A stretch of 64,000 nt of DNA from Paenibacillus algorifonticola (GTDB lineage Bacteria > Bacillota > Bacilli > Paenibacillales > Paenibacillaceae). Below, piece by piece: positions 60,865-64,000 of this stretch; the stretch's first letter is position 1, and the number at the start of each line of letters is the position of its first letter. The position numbers were made by a program, and so were the translations under genes. The notes below the pieces were generated by a model. It was not told the DNA's origin and made no database searches. It saw only the letters and a program-made list of their open reading frames with translations. The stretch covers positions 111,023-175,022 of the forward strand of contig NZ_KQ040781.1 of NCBI RefSeq assembly GCF_000971975.1. The letters run 5' to 3'.

Positions 60865-63623
60865 TGGCTTTTAAAAGAAAGGCCCATATTATTTCCCACA
60901 CACATTGGGATCGCGAATGGTATTTGCCGTATGAGAAGCATCATGTGCTGCTCGTGAAGCTGATGGATACGCTGCTTCACACGCTGGATACGGACCCCGA
61001 TTTCAAAAGCTTTTATTTGGACGGCCAGACGATTATTCTCGAAGATTATTTGCAGGTACGCCCGGAAAATCGGGAACGCCTAGAAAAATATATTAAAGAA
61101 GGACGTATTCCGATTGGCCCTTGGTACATTTTGCAGGATGCCTTCCTGACGAGCAGCGAAGCGAATTTGCGCAATTTGCAGCTGGGCCATCAGGATGCGA
61201 GCCGTTACGGCATCATTGCGAAGGTCGGCTATTTCCCGGATACATTCGGCAACATCGGGCAAGCCCCGCAAATTTTGCGTCAAGCAGGCATTGATAATGC
61301 GGTATTTGGCAGAGGCGTGAAGCCGACTGGCTTTAACAATACGGTAGCAGATTCAAACTATGAATCCTCGTTCTCTGAGCTGCAATGGGAAGGTCCTGAC
61401 GGCTCGCGCGTATTGGGCATTCTTTTTGCCAACTGGTACTGCAATGGGATGGAGGTTCCGGTAGACGAGCAAGAAGCGAAAATCTATTGGGACAAAAAGC
61501 TGGAGGAAGCTGAAAAATATGCGGCTACTGGCGAGCTGCTGTTCATGAACGGCTGTGATCATCAGCCTATTCAGCAGGATCTGTCTGCGGCGCTGGCGAA
61601 AGCAAGACAGCTGTACCCAGATACAGATTTTATCCACTCCAACTTTGAAGATTATTTGGCAGCGGTAAACAGCGGACTTGACCGCGAGCTTTCGGTCGTG
61701 AAGGGCGAGCTTCGCAGCCAACGGACTGATGGCTGGTCTACGCTGGTCAACACCGCTTCGGCGCGCGTATATTTGAAGCAAATGAATCAGCTCGGCCAAG
61801 CGATGCTCGAAAAGGTAGCGGAGCCGCTTGCGACGATTGCGCACAAGCTTGGACAGGAATACCCGCATCATCTGTTTACCTATGCATGGAAAACATTGAT
61901 GCAAAACCATCCGCATGACAGCATTTGCGGCTGCAGCGTGGACGAGGTTCACCGCGAGATGGTCACTCGTTTTGACAAGAGCCGCCATGTTGCCGAGACG
62001 ATAGTTGCGGATAGCACACAAGTGATTGCTGAAGCGGTCGACACGTCGGCGTTCGCTTCGTATGGCGAAGCTGCGCTGCCGTTCGTTGTCTATAATACAA
62101 CAGGCTGGGATCGCAGCGGTGTTGTAGAAATTGAGCTTGATGTTGAGCGTCTGTACTTCCGTGAAGGCTTGCCGCTTCCAGAGGTGAACCGCCGGATGAA
62201 TGCGGTCGATATTTCGGGCAGAGTACTGGTAGACCATAACGGCGCGGTAGTTCCCTGCTCCGTTCAGGATTTGGGGCTGCAATTTGGCTACGACCTGCCG
62301 GATGACAAGTTTCGCCAGCCTTATATGTGCCGCCGAGTTAAACTGACGTTTGATGCGGTGAACGTGCCAGCGCTTGGACTGTCGTCTTATGCATGGGTTC
62401 GCAATGGTGCTGGAGCGGATGCAGCGTTGGCTGGCGAAGCGACTGCTGGTGCAGCAGATTCGGCAGTGCTGGAAAATGAATGGCTGCATGTCTCCATCGG
62501 TGAAGATGGCTCGTTTGATTTGACGGACAAGAAGAGCGGTCAAGTGTATCGCAGTCTGGGCGTCTATGAGAATACAGGAGACATCGGCAATGAATATATG
62601 TACAAGCAGCCGGATGGCGAGCAGGCGATTACGACGCAAGGTCTGAAAGCAGAGATTCGTCTGGTGGAGCAAAGCGCCTACCGTACAGCTTTTGAAATCG
62701 TGCATGAATGGGCGGTTCCGGCATCTGCCGATGAAACGTTTGAGATTGAGAAGCAGGAAGCTGTTTATTATCCTGAGCGCAAAGCACAGCGTGTTGCGGA
62801 CATGGTGCCGTTGACGATTAAGACGGTTATTGCGCTTTCCAGCAGCGCCAGAAGTTTGGACTGGCAGGCTTCGTTTAACAATCAGGCGAAGGATCATCGC
62901 GTACGCGTACTGTTCCCGACGGATGTAGAGACAGCGGTTCATCATGTGGACTCGATTTTTGAAGTAGCTGTGCGTGACAATGAGCCTTCGGCAGAGTGGG
63001 AAAACCCGAGCAATACCCAGCATCAGCAAGCTTTTGTGGATGTGAGCGGCGAGCAGGGCGGCCTTGTTGTAGCGAACCTTGGCTTGAACGAATACGAAGT
63101 GCTGCGCGATGGCCGCAATACGATTGCGGTTACGCTGCTTCGTTCGGTTTCCGAGCTTGGCGACTGGGGCGTATTCCCGACGCCAGAAGCACAGTGCCTA
63201 GGCGAGCAAAGCTTCCGTTTGTCGATTATTCCGCATAGCGGCAATGGCGCTGCATCAGGCGCTTATGCGCAGGCGTACCAGTTCCAAGTGCCTTGGACGG
63301 CGAGCCAGACAGCGGTTCATGAAGGCGTGCTTGCACCAGTTGGCGGCTTGCTTGCTTGGGAAGGCGACAGCATTGCATTCTCCTCGCTGAAAGTAAGCCA
63401 GCAGTCTGGCGATGCTGTGCTTCGCTGGTTTAATATGAAGCAGCAGGCGGCTGATCTGAACTTGTCAGATGCAGGCTTTGGTGGCAACGCTGGCGCGTTC
63501 AAGCAGCTCTATAAGAGCGATGTGCTGGAGCGCGTAGGGGAAGCGATTGAAGTGAGCGCGGAGCAGGGGGCAGCTTTGGCTGTTGGTCCTTGTGAGATTG
63601 TGACGGTTGGGTTTAAGCTGTAG
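60864..63623 (+). CDS. GH38 alpha-mannosidase
   Basis: 919 residues. ISHTHWDREWYLPYE at the start holds the zinc-binding His and Asp. GYFPDTFGNIGQAPQIL contains the nucleophile Asp near 126, and QNHPHDSICGCSVDEVH another zinc ligand set. The C-terminal beta domains are complete. It hydrolyses alpha-1,2/1,3/1,6 mannose with retention. The start overlaps the previous stop (TAATG) with GAGGTG upstream. It is cytoplasmic by lack of a signal, and it closes the mannose-glycan operon, which ends in a terminator. Confidence 0.92.
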   Translation: MAFKRKAHIISHTHWDREWYLPYEKHHVLLVKLMDTLLHTLDTDPDFKSFYLDGQTIILEDYLQVRPENRERLEKYIKEGRIPIGPWYILQDAFLTSSEANLRNLQLGHQDASRYGIIAKVGYFPDTFGNIGQAPQILRQAGIDNAVFGRGVKPTGFNNTVADSNYESSFSELQWEGPDGSRVLGILFANWYCNGMEVPVDEQEAKIYWDKKLEEAEKYAATGELLFMNGCDHQPIQQDLSAALAKARQLYPDTDFIHSNFEDYLAAVNSGLDRELSVVKGELRSQRTDGWSTLVNTASARVYLKQMNQLGQAMLEKVAEPLATIAHKLGQEYPHHLFTYAWKTLMQNHPHDSICGCSVDEVHREMVTRFDKSRHVAETIVADSTQVIAEAVDTSAFASYGEAALPFVVYNTTGWDRSGVVEIELDVERLYFREGLPLPEVNRRMNAVDISGRVLVDHNGAVVPCSVQDLGLQFGYDLPDDKFRQPYMCRRVKLTFDAVNVPALGLSSYAWVRNGAGADAALAGEATAGAADSAVLENEWLHVSIGEDGSFDLTDKKSGQVYRSLGVYENTGDIGNEYMYKQPDGEQAITTQGLKAEIRLVEQSAYRTAFEIVHEWAVPASADETFEIEKQEAVYYPERKAQRVADMVPLTIKTVIALSSSARSLDWQASFNNQAKDHRVRVLFPTDVETAVHHVDSIFEVAVRDNEPSAEWENPSNTQHQQAFVDVSGEQGGLVVANLGLNEYEVLRDGRNTIAVTLLRSVSELGDWGVFPTPEAQCLGEQSFRLSIIPHSGNGAASGAYAQAYQFQVPWTASQTAVHEGVLAPVGGLLAWEGDSIAFSSLKVSQQSGDAVLRWFNMKQQAADLNLSDAGFGGNAGAFKQLYKSDVLERVGEAIEVSAEQGAALAVGPCEIVTVGFKL

Positions 63624-63658
63624 GAAATTAAATATTATGATTTATAAAGAATATAAGG

Positions 63659-63702
63659 AAGGCCCTTATTGCCGTCAAGCTGAGGCGTAGGGGTCTTTTT
63701 AT
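63659..63702 (+). terminator. Rho-independent terminator
   Basis: AAGGCCCTTATTGCC pairs with GGCGTAGGGGTCTT with some G-U pairs and one bulge, then TTTTT. It ends the mannosidase operon. Confidence 0.75.
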
Positions 63703-64000
63703 GCTGTTTTGAGAAAAATATCAGTTTGTATGAGTTTTTTTGAAAAATGAGATTGGTGAAAAGGAGTGGTGGGAACTGAGCGTATTATTAAGGAATATTT
63801 ATGTAATACGACATAAAACGACAAACAATTGAAGAACTGTGACTTATAATCTAGGTATAAAGAGTAAATTTTGTCGTTAGATGTAACAAATAGGGTGTAG
63901 TTGGGCCGAATTCACTACTTTTAACTTTAACAGGTTGAGAAGGAGAAGGCGGTGTCGGGCTGATTACCTCCTAATAACTATAAATTATTTGGAGGTTTTG
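63703..64000. other. Intergenic region to the window end, no recognised gene
   Basis: AT-rich with no supported coding frame. An inverted repeat at 63966-63996 (ACCTCCTAATAA and TTATTTGGAGGT, one mismatch) is followed by TTTT and could be a terminator or part of a leader for a gene beyond the window. Confidence 0.4.

Noticed and set aside
61353..63029. A 558-codon open frame on the minus strand inside the GH38 gene
   Set aside because: It lies wholly opposite a clear alpha-mannosidase, has no family features, and its composition is that of an antisense frame of a GC-rich gene.

Overview
The window looks like chromosomal DNA of a Paenibacillus or a close relative. It carries three YesM/YesN-type two-component systems, each paired with a carbohydrate ABC importer that has no ATPase gene of its own. 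It is rich in glycoside hydrolases, uses GTG and TTG starts freely, has Bacillota-type ribosome binding sites, and holds a remnant of an IS1182-like transposase. This is a judgement from gene content; no rRNA or tRNA gene was seen.

Layout. 1-5 kb: the 3' end of a GH43 glycosidase, decayed gene debris, an Old Yellow Enzyme (OYE) flavoprotein, a MarR regulator and a short-chain dehydrogenase. 5.2-13.2 kb: histidine kinase, response regulator, two permeases, a binding lipoprotein and a nucleoside-hydrolase-like enzyme, ended by a strong terminator. 13.3-14.6 kb: a transposase 5' part fused to a decayed GH43 gene. 14.7-23.4 kb: a sensor/regulator pair facing away from a sugar importer and a GH2 beta-glucuronidase, with tandem operator-like repeats between them. 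23.4-25.8 kb: a nitroreductase scrap, a PL2-like pectate lyase and a VOC protein. 26.1-38.1 kb: a six-gene biosynthetic operon. 38.4-42.3 kb: two more OYE genes, an ArsR regulator with duplicated operators and an unknown beta-sandwich protein. 42.4-49.0 kb: a cobalamin riboswitch in front of a nickel/peptide-class ABC importer, then a methyltransferase. 49.2-63.6 kb: a third kinase/regulator/importer set followed by GH125, a clan GH-A enzyme and GH38, which together suggest use of mannose-rich glycans.

The most interesting system is the 26.1-38.1 kb operon. It encodes an FkbH-type protein fused to an acyl carrier domain, a GT4 glycosyltransferase, an 1857-residue single-module NRPS (C-A-T-TE) fused to a major facilitator exporter, a second glycosyltransferase with a DxD motif, a GHMP sugar kinase and a sugar-1-phosphate nucleotidyltransferase. 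The kinase signature looks like uronate kinases. The adenylation pocket reads like an aspartate code. The thioesterase has Cys in place of Ser. A short helix of the form L-[TS]-x-x-[QK]-[KR]-A-L-L-x-x-R occurs at the C-terminus of both glycosyltransferases and at the N-terminus of the NRPS, which suggests a common docking device. A working model is assembly of a glyceryl-aspartyl conjugate, its glycosylation and its export. I do not recognise a characterised pathway with this layout.

Decay and rearrangement are frequent in the first 24 kb: pieces of GH43, OYE, MerR, SDR, transposase and nitroreductase genes lie directly against intact genes. A short inverted-repeat-bounded element occurs twice, at 48.0 and 56.2 kb.
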